Assembly (NCBI GenBank): GCA_039105265.1
Contig: JAPFFF010000004.1
Span: forward strand, 6,367,501 to 6,431,500
Length of the DNA stretch: 64,000 nucleotides
From: Tritrichomonas musculus
Lineage: Eukaryota; Parabasalia; Tritrichomonadida; Tritrichomonadidae
Direction of reading: 5' to 3'
The translations under genes were made by a program, and so were the position numbers. Below, in pieces: positions 38,626 to 48,563 of this stretch (its first letter is position 1; each line of letters starts with the position of its first letter). The notes beneath the pieces are model-generated. The model was not told where the DNA came from and did not search any database. It was given only the letters and a program-made list of their open reading frames with translations.

Positions 38626-38816
38626 CAGTAAGTTGAAATGTCTTGGACCATTCAAATTGTCTTGGACCGCCTGAAAAATTTGAATTAACTCATTGAAAAT
38701 GATATAAAAAACAAATAAAAATTTTCAAAGAATTTAATTTAATTTTCATTAGCCTCATACAAAAATTTCAGGCGGTCCAAGACAATTTGAATGGTCCAAG
38801 ATGACTCAACATACTG
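38626..38816. mobile_element. 191-bp MITE with TA duplication and CAGTA ends
   Basis: Inverted ends of about 58 bp (cagtaagttgaaatgtcttgg.. and its counterpart ending ..tactg), with TA on each side (38624-38625, 38817-38818). The arms contain cttggaccattcaaattgtc and cttggaccgcctgaaa. CAGTA termini and TA targets match the Tc1/mariner class, like the 1725-bp element nearby, but internal sequence is unrelated. Confidence 0.75.
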
Positions 38817-38819
38817 TAC

Positions 38820-38852
<33 letters not shown>

Positions 38853-40188
38853 ATAACAAATCTGATTTTTATTTATTTAATATATATAACTTTTTCAATA
38901 AAAAATCTGACTTTTCTTCAAATTTGAAGATGGCTCTCAATATCATAATAAATATTAAGGTTTTGAGAAACCGCTCAAAAATTCTGAAATTTGAATCCCC
39001 CTTTCAAATTAAACTCAATTTTTTGAGAGGGGAATGTAAATGCCTTCTAAAACGTTCCAGTAAATAATTAAGATAATATCATTATTACCATTATATTATT
39101 CACTCCAAAGTGGAAATGATATATGATATCTTTTTGAGTGGAAAAAAAGAAATATGGTTTTTATTACGATTATTATATTAATTTTCTCTAACCTATAGTT
39201 TTCTAATCAACCTCAAAATAATGATATATTAAGACCATTTTTATTCATTTTGCATATTTACTTCAGATTTTTAGCTTTTATTATTATAATTATTTAATTC
39301 TTTAATTAATTCCAAGTTTGATATTTTATGTAAAAAACAGTTTTATTACTATATAATGAGTACACATGTATGATATAGATGAGTTAAAAATCTTATTATA
39401 CATTAAATTATAGTAAAATTAAGAAATGCTTCTTATTTTGTCGATTACTTCTATTAAAAAAGAGATTTTTAAATTTTAGCACAGATTTATCAACTCATAT
39501 GTATTGTTGAAATATAATAGCTATAAAATAAATATTAATATTTAATTCAGATAAGAATTAAGTTTTGCAAAATTTGTTCAATTGATATAATTTTCCATAA
39601 TATTTTCAAATTATTTCTAATATTATATTAGTAATATTAATAATTTATTTTTAAATGTAATAAGCTAGTACAAATTAAAATATTCAATAATATATAAAAT
39701 TGATTTTGTATATTTTACAAATTATATTTTCAATTAAAAATCGGTTATTAAAAACCCTAATAAATATTGGGTAAAGTTGGATAATCTTTTTTTTTTTGAA
39801 TTCTTTTAATTTATTCTATGTGATGCTTGAATGAATTGTATAATCATTGAATTTTTTTCTATGCAAATTCAATCTTTTCTGAGAGCCATTCAAATAAACA
39901 GAAAAAAGGAGCTCCACAGAGCTATCAAATCGATTTTGATGCAAAAATCTAATATATACCAATATAAAATATTCTTAATTTTTTATATATCCCAAAAAAT
40001 ATCATAAAAATGAGAAAAAAATAAAAATGAAAATATGATAAATCCAAAAACAATAACAAAATAATTTTTAAATAAAAAAGAGGATATTATTAATTTTAAA
40101 CATACATATATGATGTAGCATTAGTTTCCATCAATTTTGAGTGACAGCAGACAGAGTTGTAAATATATTCTTTTATTCTGATTTTATA

Positions 40189-40313
40189 TTTTTACATAAT
40201 TTTTACCGAGACTACATACCTCCTAGCGGGCGTCGAGCGAGGCTGAGCGAAGCGAAGCCGAGTCGAGGCCCCGTGGATGGCGGTATGTAGTCTCGGTAAA
40301 AATTATGTAAAAA
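40189..40313. repeat. Foldback element: 32-bp perfect arms, GC-rich 61-nt loop
   Basis: Left arm 40189-40220 (tttttacataatttttaccg...) and right arm 40282-40313 are exact reverse complements. The loop is strikingly GC-rich for this window and has gcgagg/ctgagcgaagcgaagccgag-type periodic words. No frame or known RNA family is recognised. Confidence 0.85.
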
Positions 40314-40554
40314 TATTAAAAGATTTGTTTTTTCAATTATTTTATTTAGATTTTTTTTTCTGAATGATTTCCACTTTTTGAAGGTTCTTCAGAAAAGACT
40401 AACTATCATTTAGTTGATCGAAGTCAAGATATCAACTTTTTGAAAACAAATAATCAGGATTTGGACTTGTCGGGAATAAAAATTTCGATTTCAGTGATGT
40501 TCGATCGGGTTTTGCTTGTTTCCATTTCGGTTCTTGTTGCGTTTCCATTTCAAT

Positions 40555-41465
40555 ATGACTGAAAAAGGGTTTGAAGAGGAACATTTGGTTTGGAATTTAA
40601 GGATAAAAGTGAAAAAGAAAAGAAGGCAAGCGTAATCGGCTATCTGTCAAATCATTACGATATTTTTATTCCACGATCAATAAAAAGCAATGATCAAGAA
40701 TATATTATTACAAGCATAAACGAAAGTTCATTTGAATGTTCATATATATCATCAATAAAATATCCTCCAAACTCAGAACTCCAGAAAATTGAAAGAGATT
40801 CATTCAAACATACAAAAATTGGGAGCATTTCAATTCCATCGCACTTTTCAAAACTGGAAGACGGGTGGTGCTCGTTCATGCCAGAACTAGCAAAAGTGAC
40901 AATAATGCCCGGCAACCAATATTTCAAGCATTATGAAGATAATGAAAAATTTTTTCATTGGAAGGACAAATTTTAAAAGTGACAAATATGAAACCTTGTA
41001 TTTGTAAACAGAGAGATCAAAACAGTTACAATTCCATCATTTATTAAGAAAATTGCATCAAATGCATTTTCATATTCTTTGATTGAAAAAGTTTCAATTC
41101 CATCACAAGTCCTACAAATTGATGAATTCGCTTTCTTTTGGCGTAGCCAATTAAAAACGGTTGAAATTCAAAATGATTCTGATCTTCAAATAATTGGAAA
41201 ATTAGCTTTTGCTTGCTCATCAATCGAGAGATTTTTAATTCCGCAACAAGTCAAGACAATACGTGAAGCTTCTTTTACTCATTGTTACCATCTAAAAACG
41301 GTTGAAATTCCACTCAATTCAGAACTTCAAAAAATTGAGAGGTTTACATTTTCACATACAAAAATTGAATGCATATCAATTCCAAAGAATGTAATTGAAC
41401 TAGAAGAAGGATGGTGTGGAGGAACACCAAAATTGAAAAAAGTGACAATAATGTCAGATAATCAA
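40555..41465 (+). pseudogene. Broken BspA-like LRR gene
   Basis: An ATG at 40555 starts MTEKGFEEEHLVW, then the frame shifts into EFKDKSEKEKKASVIGYLSN, a start typical of trichomonad BspA-like proteins. LRR_5 repeats follow (SIKYPPNSELQKIERDSFKH), interrupted near 40974-41079 by stops and a frame change (VFVNREIKTVTIPSFI lies in another frame), then resume to KKVTIMSDNQ at about 41465. There the similarity stops abruptly and the DNA continues into the antisense of the neighbouring gene's 3' end. This is a host gene with at least two frame breaks and a lost 3' part. Confidence 0.8.
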
Positions 41466-42141
41466 TTATGGATTTGTAAACAGCATGTTTCTTTTGTGCC
41501 ATTCCACAATTTTTGCTAGTGCAAGCTTGAATGCAAAACCTAACAAAGTCATGGCAATTGTGGCTTGGTCCATCCAAATCAGTAAGTACATATTCATTGC
41601 CAGTCCATTTGTTACTTCTTAGAATTGCTTCTTCAAGTTGATCTGGTGAAACATAAGTTGTTCCGTGCATTTCTTTTCCAAGTCTGTCCCAGTCAAATGA
41701 ACTAAGTCTTCCAACATTTCTTCTTCGAATATAGCGCTTATTGGTTTCATGGAGTCCATACTCGAAAATATCTCGATCAATTAAGAAGCATGCATGTGTT
41801 GGACCGCTTCCATACATGATGCCTTCACCTAACCCAAATCCAATACCTAATGGACGAACACCAACTCTGAATTTGTAGATTTCTCTCTCATAATTTTTTT
41901 TTGGTTTTGCTTGCTGCCTTTGTTTTTGAGGACGTGGGGGCTGTTGAACAAACTGTGGCTGCTGGAAGAATTGTGGTTGTGACTCAACTTCTCTTGCCAT
42001 GAGTTGTTGATCTTCATCATCATAATTATTTGAAAAATTGCCATCAAGTTGTTGTCCGATTTGCTCCATGTTTAGACTTTGTCCATCACAAAACATTTCT
42101 GTGACAGAATCGACGAGTCTTCCAAATGATCCAAAGTTCAT
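41344..42141 (-). CDS. Third NlpC/P60-like (LRAT/PPPDE-type) protein, chimeric 3' end
   Basis: 265-residue frame from the ATG at 42141. The N-terminal 90 residues are disordered and Gln/Pro-rich (QPQFFQQPQFVQQPPRPQKQ), with no signal peptide. The domain follows: GSGPTHACFLID (His116) and, later, GPSHNCHDFVRFCIQ (Cys196), the same His then NC.(D/H)F order as the two secreted proteins, but otherwise diverged. From about residue 225 the frame runs antisense through the broken BspA gene (junction near 41466) and the last 41 residues are a hydrophobic by-product of that. The natural C-terminus was therefore probably lost or replaced, and the gene may no longer be functional. No initiator hexamer is seen upstream. 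Confidence 0.7.
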   Translation of the reverse strand: MNFGSFGRLVDSVTEMFCDGQSLNMEQIGQQLDGNFSNNYDDEDQQLMAREVESQPQFFQQPQFVQQPPRPQKQRQQAKPKKNYEREIYKFRVGVRPLGIGFGLGEGIMYGSGPTHACFLIDRDIFEYGLHETNKRYIRRRNVGRLSSFDWDRLGKEMHGTTYVSPDQLEEAILRSNKWTGNEYVLTDLDGPSHNCHDFVRFCIQACTSKNCGMAQKKHAVYKSIIDYLTLLSLFSILVFLHTILLLVQLHSLELICIQFLYVKM

Positions 42142-42680
42142 TAAAATAATAAATTTATTATTTTACAATTCATAAATTAACGGAAAACTCAAAATTATGA
42201 CAATTTTTTTCTTCCTCCAATTTCATTATATATACATTTTTAACTTTATTTTGGCAACAGTGATTCAATTATTCTGAGTTAAAAAAGTTTATATAGATTT
42301 TATTTTATAAATATCTAAATAATTATATAGATTATTCTTAATTTATTAAGAATATAGTTTATATAACACATATATTTAATGAAAAAATAATATAATAAGT
42401 TAAGATAGTTTAAATAATTTTAGAAATTCATATTTTATTTTTTTGACATAATAATTCAATAAAGTAAAACTTTTTTTTTTTTTTTTTGATTATCAACAAT
42501 TTTCTGTGAAAAAAGTAGATTGGAGAAAATTGAGATATTATTCATTAGCATCATTTATTTTTGGACTTTTTGGTGATCCTTTACTAATTTCAACTTGATC
42601 TTGCACTAAGTTTAGAATTTTTATATAAAATTCAATAGTTATATTGTCATTATTTATCAATTTTAAATAAATATTATCGT

Positions 42681-42927
42681 TTAAGGTACAAATCCAGTGC
42701 GTTTAGTAACCGCTATTTTTTTTGACATTCTCAAAGAATAAGATGACATGTTAAATAAAAAATGATTATTTTCATCCATTTCATATAACATGTCATAATG
42801 TTTATTTAAATTGTAAAATATGTGTCAAAAACAAACCTAGTCAATTTAAACTTTTTCAGAGACATACAACTATTCAAATAATAAACGTTCTCCTATTCAA
42901 AAAATAACTTACTGGATTTGTAACTTA
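42681..42927 (-). mobile_element. 247-bp MITE, copy 1 (TTAA-bounded)
   Basis: Ends TTAAGGTACAAATCCAGT...ACTGGATTTGTAACTTAA. Internal sequence, including atttcatataacatgtcat and tttaaactttttcagagaca, matches copy 2 in reverse orientation with roughly one mismatch per ten to twenty bases. TTAA at both ends suggests a piggyBac-like target, or a TA target with palindromic ends. Confidence 0.85.
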
Positions 42928-43573
42928 AAAAAACTAAAAACTAATTTTTAAATAATTAAGGGTGTAGTCCAAACAATGAAATATATATAAAATTAAAAAA
43001 TAAATGTAACATTATACTATACTAAACACATATAATATAAATATAAAATAATAAAAGATATTCTTAATCACATGTAAAGTTTAATAAAAGCTATATCTAT
43101 CCATTATTTTTTTCAATTTTCAATTTGGCAAATATACTTTTTAAAAAAAAATATTGTTAGCATATATATTATAATTTTTTTTTTTTAGGATTATCGATGT
43201 TTCAAGTAATGCCTTTCTTTTCAATTGTTATGATTCTATAAATATTATTGTTTCGCATACAATAAATATGGAAATGCGCTTTTTTCTCAATTTTTCAACG
43301 ATTTTTTTTATATCATTTCGATACATTTTATTCAAATAGTATTTTATTCATCAATTATCTTTTTGGTTATACAAAAATTAAATTTTGGCATAAAAATTGA
43401 TATATTATGATGATAGGAAATGATATTAAAAATGGTTTGCATATAATGAGACAAATTGGTATAAATTAATGATATTTCTCTTCAAATAATATTAAATTCG
43501 AATAGAATTTTTTAGTTTCATTCGCAAATAATAGAAATTTCTTTTATTTGATGGTTAAACTTGTGAAAAATTT

Positions 43574-44092
43574 TGAATTCTTGATAAATCTATCGTTCCG
43601 TAAAAATAGCAACGAAAATCCTATCGTTCCGTAAAAATAGAACAGAACCAATTTTTTTTATAAAAAACAAGTTAAAAATAACAAAAATGCATAAAAACAT
43701 AAAAATAAAAAGATTTAAATGGTTTATTTTATGCAAATAGTAAAAATGATGGTAAAATTGTAATAGTATAAGGATAATTTTGGGTAATTTTTTTCACATA
43801 TCTTCGAAGAATTTGCAAGTAAACGACGTATAATTATGATTTTGAACAGATATTTGTGGCTATTTAGGGATTACAGATGAAATAATTTCATCATCATATC
43901 AATCTAGTCTTATTGTTGCTGCTTATATTAAATACGTCCTTTTATGATGCTTATGTTTGCTTGTAAGTGGTAAGGAAAGGCCACTTTTCGATTTCTTGGA
44001 TAATCCTTGCAAAGGAAAGTATGGCTATTTATAAATAAACGGTCTCCTTCGTTGCGATTTTTACGGAAAAAGACATTTATCGAATTCTTTTT
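43574..44092. mobile_element. MITE-like element of about 0.5 kb with inverted ends
   Basis: The left arm, gttccgtaaaaatagcaacg at 43595 onward, is the inverse of the right arm ending at 44068 (cgttgcgatttttacggaa). Outer gaattc..gataaat words are also inverted. The left arm is partly duplicated (tatcgttccgtaaaaatag at 43591 and 43622). No frame inside. Confidence 0.6.
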
Positions 44093-44475
44093 GAAAAAAA
44101 AAAATTGGACTTTCTTTGATAAAACTATTCAATTTCATTTCGTTATATAAAAGAGATAAATAAATAAAAAAGTAATATTTTCTCACTATTTATGTTTTTA
44201 TAATTAGTTCATATTTTATTTTTATTAGATTTTGAGCGCTTTTATCAAAATAGAAAAAAACAAAAAAAATGCATCATCAGTTCTCATCATCTAAAGAGAA
44301 ACATAAAAAAAGCAAATCGTTACGATATTTTTAAAGTGTATCTTTGCTTATATTATAAATGGCGTTGAAAAGTTTTGATATGGGAAGATACTTATGGGGT
44401 GTGCAAAAATTGAATACTTTTTTGAATACTTTTCATTCAAATTTTCTTTGGAAAAAAATTTTTTATACTACACCC

Positions 44476-44723
44476 TTAAGGTACAAATCCAGTACGTTAT
44501 TTTTTGAACAGGAGAACGTTTATTATTTGAATAGTTGCATGTCTCTGAAAAAGTTTAAATTGACTAGGTTTGTTTTTGACACTTATTTTACAATTTAAAT
44601 AAATATTATGACATGTTATATGAAATGAATGAAAATAATCGTTTTTTATTTAACATGTCATTTAATTCTTTGAGAATGTCAAAAAAAATTGCGGTTACTA
44701 AACGTACTGGATTTGTACCTTAA
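44476..44723 (+). mobile_element. 248-bp MITE, copy 2 (TTAA-bounded)
   Basis: Ends TTAAGGTACAAATCCAGTAC...GTACTGGATTTGTACCTTAA, a perfect inverted pair of at least 20 bp. Reverse-orientation copy of 42681-42927. Confidence 0.88.
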
Positions 44724-45153
44724 GTATTTTTTTTTAATAAATAAGAATATAAATAAAAATTATGTAATGATAAAATTTCAGAGGGTTTTTAATCTTTTTT
44801 TTTTTTTTCGATTTTAACTTTTTCTAAGAATTTTTTGTATTAAGTAAAACAACTTTTTATTCAAAATATAAAAATCATTTTGGAATAATAATTATTTCAT
44901 TAAAGTTATAAAAAGCAAATATCTATTAATTTTAAAATTATTTATAATTTAAATGGTTTTTTGATTTTTAATGTCACTTTTTTCGGATTGCCGTACTTAT
45001 TTCAATAGTAGCTTTTTCGGAAAAAGTTTATGTCAAATATTGAGATAGAATTGAGAAGTCTGTTTACCATAAATGCATACTGCATAAGAAAGTATAAAAA
45101 AATAAGTGATTTTAAGATATTTCTATTTGTAAAAAATATAAAAAAAAAAAAAT

Positions 45154-45588
45154 TTAATCTGAATTAATATCATAAAAATTATTTTTCTTGAGAATATCAA
45201 ATATTTTTTGGGCGGTATCAAGTTTGATAAAACCTGTTTTATCACCTTTGGTTGATAATTCTATATATTTTCCTTCACAAATGGCATACAATGTTTTTTG
45301 TCCTGAACCAAATCCGGTTATTTTTGTCTTAAATCTAATGTTTGAAATACAACTCAGTAACTTGTAGGCATCTGTTATTTCTAATCTATTAACCTCGTCT
45401 GATGGATCTTCATTTTCCATAATTTCTTTGAATTTCTCTAAAAGTTCAACATTGCTTATTTTCATAAATTTGTAGTCATAATTGAAAACAAAAATTTTTC
45501 CATCAGAATTCATAAATCTTCCATGATCAGCTGCAATAACAGAATTCAGATGCCTGTAAACAAACAAGACTTTTGGATTACCATACAT
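45154..45588 (-). CDS. Small protein of unknown function
   Basis: 144 residues from the ATG at 45588, which lies 9 nt after a TCATTT initiator; the frame extends to a TTG at 45657 through AT-rich sequence, which I reject. It opens MYGNPKVLFVYRHLNSVIAA and contains a mixed alpha/beta pattern (GKIFVFNYDYKFMKI, then LLSCISNIRFKTKITGFGSG, then YIELSTKGDKTGFIKLD, then a closing helix). There is no signal peptide and no membrane helix, so it is probably cytosolic. I do not recognise a family. Initiator, codon composition and even secondary-structure pattern support a real gene. Confidence 0.7.
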   Translation of the reverse strand: MYGNPKVLFVYRHLNSVIAADHGRFMNSDGKIFVFNYDYKFMKISNVELLEKFKEIMENEDPSDEVNRLEITDAYKLLSCISNIRFKTKITGFGSGQKTLYAICEGKYIELSTKGDKTGFIKLDTAQKIFDILKKNNFYDINSD

Positions 45589-45593
45589 TTGAT

Positions 45594-45599
45594 AAATGA
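45594..45599 (-). promoter_or_regulatory. Inr-like hexamer TCATTT
   Basis: Predicted start A at 45597, 9 nt before the ATG at 45588. Confidence 0.55.
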
Positions 45600-45777
45600 A
45601 ATAATATTGATAATAAATAAAAAGATTAAAGGGCAGATATATATATATATAATTCAATAGTTGTCGGAGAAATAATTAAAAAATATATAAAAAAAAAAAA
45701 ACAGGGAAACTTATTTAGTTCTATTCATTTATTCTTTAAAGACTGGTTATTATAGTATTTTATAAAAATATGATAAT

Positions 45778-45871
45778 ATAATTCAAAAAGTTGGAAAATA
45801 TGATTTTTGATACTAAACACTCAAATTTTTTTCATTTGAAAAAGTAGCTTTTCCAGCTTTTTGAATTATAT
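45778..45871. repeat. 94-bp inverted repeat, arms of about 21 bp
   Basis: ataattcaaaaagttggaaa pairs with tttccagctttttgaattat with one mismatch. It sits in the spacer between two divergently transcribed genes. Confidence 0.75.
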
Positions 45872-46033
45872 GAAAAAGCTGGGGAAATCCGTTTTTTTGA
45901 CCAAGTAAACTTGTCCTTATTTCTTTGAAAAAAAATAGAATCTGGGACCACCTTTTCTGAAGTCTTTAAAACAGTTAATAAAATTTTCCATTTTTCTGGA
46001 AAATTAAAAAAAAAAATCATAAAAATATTTAAC

Positions 46034-48487
46034 ATGCTGTTTGGATCATGTTGTTTTCTTAACGAGAATCGTATGAATAATATGAACACAAAATCAATTA
46101 AAATAAATGGGGTTCAAAGTGAACTACTTGTCAATTTCGAAATTATTCAAACATTCTATCATTCAGAAAAAGAAGCTAAAGAAGTAAGCTATGTTTTTCC
46201 AAATGATCTTAAAATATGTATTTATGATACAACTTTTGTTGTAGGTGAGAAGATTATAAAACCAAAACTTCAATCTAAAGAAGAAGCTAAAAAAACGTAC
46301 AAAGAAGCTGTTGACGCAGGAAGAACAGCAATATTTGGTACAAATGTTGGACGTGGCATGACTCAGTTTCAATTAGGTAATGTTCCTCCTAATATTGAAT
46401 GCAAAGTAATTTTGAAGATTGCCTTTACAGGACAAGTTACAAAAGAAAGATCATTTTTTATTAAGTTCCCAATCGATGTTTATACGCCTTCAGGCCCAGC
46501 AGGATGTCTTGATTTGAATGAATCTGATTTCTCATTTTTGCTACAATGCGACGCAGGGAAAATCTCACGAGTAATATCAAATGTAAAGAACTCCAAATTT
46601 GATGATAAAGGCAAAATTTTTTCAATAAGTCAAAAAATTGAAAATGATCAGAATGAAAAAGCAATTATCATTACATTTGAAACAAAAGAAAAGATAAAAA
46701 GCTCCTGTTTAACATGTATAGCAGATTCGAGCAATTTTGATTGCTGTGCCTTATCAATTTTACCAGATGTCCCATCTTCAACATCCACAAACAAAGAATT
46801 TATTTTTGTTATTGATTGCAGCGGATCGATGGATGGAAATTCAATCAAGAAAGCGTCAGAATGCCTTGAATTTTTCATTAAATCTCTTCCTTCAGATTCA
46901 TATTTCAATGTAATTCGATTTGGTTCTAATTTTGCGAAACTTTTTGAAACTTCTGTTTTATACGACGATAGCACGCAAGAGAAAGCCGTTCAATTAGCGA
47001 TAGATCTTAAAGCAGACCTCGGTGGAACAGATATTTATTCTCCCCTTAAAAGCATTTTTTCGGAGAAATGCGAACACGGCCAGCGTCAAATATTCATCAT
47101 GACCGACGGTGAAGTTGATAATGCTGAAATGACAATTGATCTTGTTTATTCTAATTCGAATGAAAACCGATGCTTTACGATTGGCATTGGAAGAGGATGT
47201 GATGCAGGACTTGTTGAAGGAATAGCAAATGCATCTGGAGGAATGAGTGATTTTGTCCAAGAAAACGATTCTATCAGTGATAAAGTCATTCCTCAATTGC
47301 AGTCATCTTTACATTCATCCGTTACTTCGCTTGAAATCCATGTTGAAGGAGAAGATAATGATTCATTTGAAGTTTCTCCATTTCCACTCCCACCTATAAA
47401 TGCAAGTGGCTCTTCAGTTGTTTATCTTCGTCAGAAAAAGAACAATAAGAATGCTTTCCCAAACAATGTTTTAATAACAGGTAATTATAACCAGGAATCT
47501 ATTGAAATTCCAGTCGATGAAACTATTAATTTGGCTGATGTTGACGAAGATGAATATGGATGCTCATTTGGGAAAAATATTGGAAAAGCAATTCTACCAT
47601 TATTTGCTTTTTCAATACTTCAAAAGCTTGAAAGGAAAAAAAATATTTCTGATGATGAAAAAGCAAAAGCAATTGAATTAAGTATTCAAAGCGGCGTTTT
47701 ATGCAAGTACACTGGATATGTTGGAATATTGGAGAAAACAATGATCCAACAGTTAAATGAACCAGTTAGTTTTATGTATTCTGCACCAGGAGTGAGATTC
47801 CATCGCTTTTGTGGAGGAGGAGGTATGCGTTGTTTAAAGAGGCCAATATTAGAAGAATGTGAAGAAATAAGAAAATGTGAAGAAATGCAAAGAAAGGAAT
47901 ATGAAAAAAGACAAAGAGAACATGAAGAAAGAAAAAGAAAAGAATTTGAAGAAAGAAAAAGAAAAGAATATAAAGAAAGACAAAGAGAATATGAAGAAAA
48001 ACAAAGAGAATATGAAGAAAGAAAAAGAAAAGAATTTGAAGAAAAACAAAAAGAATATGAAGAAAGGCAAAAAAGAGATGAAATTGGACAACAAAAAGAA
48101 AAGCAAAATTGTCAAAAAATTTCACCAAATGCAATTCATCATGAAGGAATAGAAGAATCAAAAGAATTGCCATCTCCTAAGAATAAATATGACTTAATTA
48201 CATTAACTCGCCATCAAAAAGCTGGTGGTTATTGGGATGATTTAAATGCTGTACAAACCATTACTGGAATTAAAGAAGATCAAATTGATGAAATAAATTT
48301 GAATGATAAAAATATTGAAAATTACTGTCTTGCAACAATATTTGCCATTGCAGCAATGAGAGTTAAATCTCCAGGAGACAAAAATTCATGGATAATGATT
48401 GAACAAAAGGCACTTGATTGGCTAAAAAAGACATTGCCTGAAGTCAATATAGATTTAATTATTTCACGAATTGAATCATTAATTTAA
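46034..48487 (+). CDS. VIT and von Willebrand factor A domain protein
   Basis: 817 residues. An N-terminal VIT (vault/inter-alpha-trypsin) domain spans about 20-150, with YVFPNDLKICIYDTTFVV and FQLGNVPPNIECKVILKIAF. A VWA domain follows from about 255, with a complete MIDAS start FVIDCSGSMDG (Asp261, Ser263, Ser265), then GGTDIYSPL (MIDAS Thr) and IFIMTDGEVDN (MIDAS Asp). Residues about 612-690 are an imperfect KE(F/Y)EER(K/Q)R charged coiled coil of seven-residue repeats. The end (GGYWDDLNAVQTITGIKEDQ onward) matches the C-terminal region of VWA5/PARP4-like proteins. There is no signal peptide, so it is intracellular. VIT-VWA proteins are usually scaffolds or ubiquitin/vault-associated factors. 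The initiator is not a clear TCAYTW match (ATCATAA). Confidence 0.92.
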   Translation: MLFGSCCFLNENRMNNMNTKSIKINGVQSELLVNFEIIQTFYHSEKEAKEVSYVFPNDLKICIYDTTFVVGEKIIKPKLQSKEEAKKTYKEAVDAGRTAIFGTNVGRGMTQFQLGNVPPNIECKVILKIAFTGQVTKERSFFIKFPIDVYTPSGPAGCLDLNESDFSFLLQCDAGKISRVISNVKNSKFDDKGKIFSISQKIENDQNEKAIIITFETKEKIKSSCLTCIADSSNFDCCALSILPDVPSSTSTNKEFIFVIDCSGSMDGNSIKKASECLEFFIKSLPSDSYFNVIRFGSNFAKLFETSVLYDDSTQEKAVQLAIDLKADLGGTDIYSPLKSIFSEKCEHGQRQIFIMTDGEVDNAEMTIDLVYSNSNENRCFTIGIGRGCDAGLVEGIANASGGMSDFVQENDSISDKVIPQLQSSLHSSVTSLEIHVEGEDNDSFEVSPFPLPPINASGSSVVYLRQKKNNKNAFPNNVLITGNYNQESIEIPVDETINLADVDEDEYGCSFGKNIGKAILPLFAFSILQKLERKKNISDDEKAKAIELSIQSGVLCKYTGYVGILEKTMIQQLNEPVSFMYSAPGVRFHRFCGGGGMRCLKRPILEECEEIRKCEEMQRKEYEKRQREHEERKRKEFEERKRKEYKERQREYEEKQREYEERKRKEFEEKQKEYEERQKRDEIGQQKEKQNCQKISPNAIHHEGIEESKELPSPKNKYDLITLTRHQKAGGYWDDLNAVQTITGIKEDQIDEINLNDKNIENYCLATIFAIAAMRVKSPGDKNSWIMIEQKALDWLKKTLPEVNIDLIISRIESLI

Positions 48488-48563
48488 TATCAATAATAAA
48501 ACATTTAACTTATAAATATTTCTATTTTTATTTGAAAATTTTATAAATCAAAATAAATGATAT

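Larger units (their letters stand above)
38157..40554. other. Intergenic 2.4 kb with one MITE and one GC-rich foldback
   Basis: AT-rich with an A-run at 38820-38847. Contains the 191-bp MITE (38626-38816) and the GC-rich hairpin element (40189-40313). The open frame at 38801-39067 runs through the A-run and is not credible as a gene. Confidence 0.5.
42142..45153. other. Gene-free 3-kb stretch with MITEs
   Basis: AT-rich. Contains two oppositely oriented copies of a 247-bp TTAA-bounded MITE (42681-42927, 44476-44723) and, between them, an inverted-repeat element (43574-44092). No gene is recognised. The frame at 44359-44598 runs through the second MITE. Confidence 0.6.

Noticed and set aside
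38801-39067. 88-codon frame
   Set aside because: Begins in the MITE end and translates a poly(A) run as poly-lysine.
40694-40927. Antisense 77-codon frame in the broken BspA gene
   Set aside because: Shadow; LRR repeats on the plus strand are clear.
44359-44598. 79-codon frame
   Set aside because: Crosses the TTAA-bounded MITE boundary; no motif.
47772-48173. 133- and 88-codon antisense frames in the VWA gene
   Set aside because: Antisense of the Lys/Glu coiled coil, giving Phe/Leu-rich artefacts.
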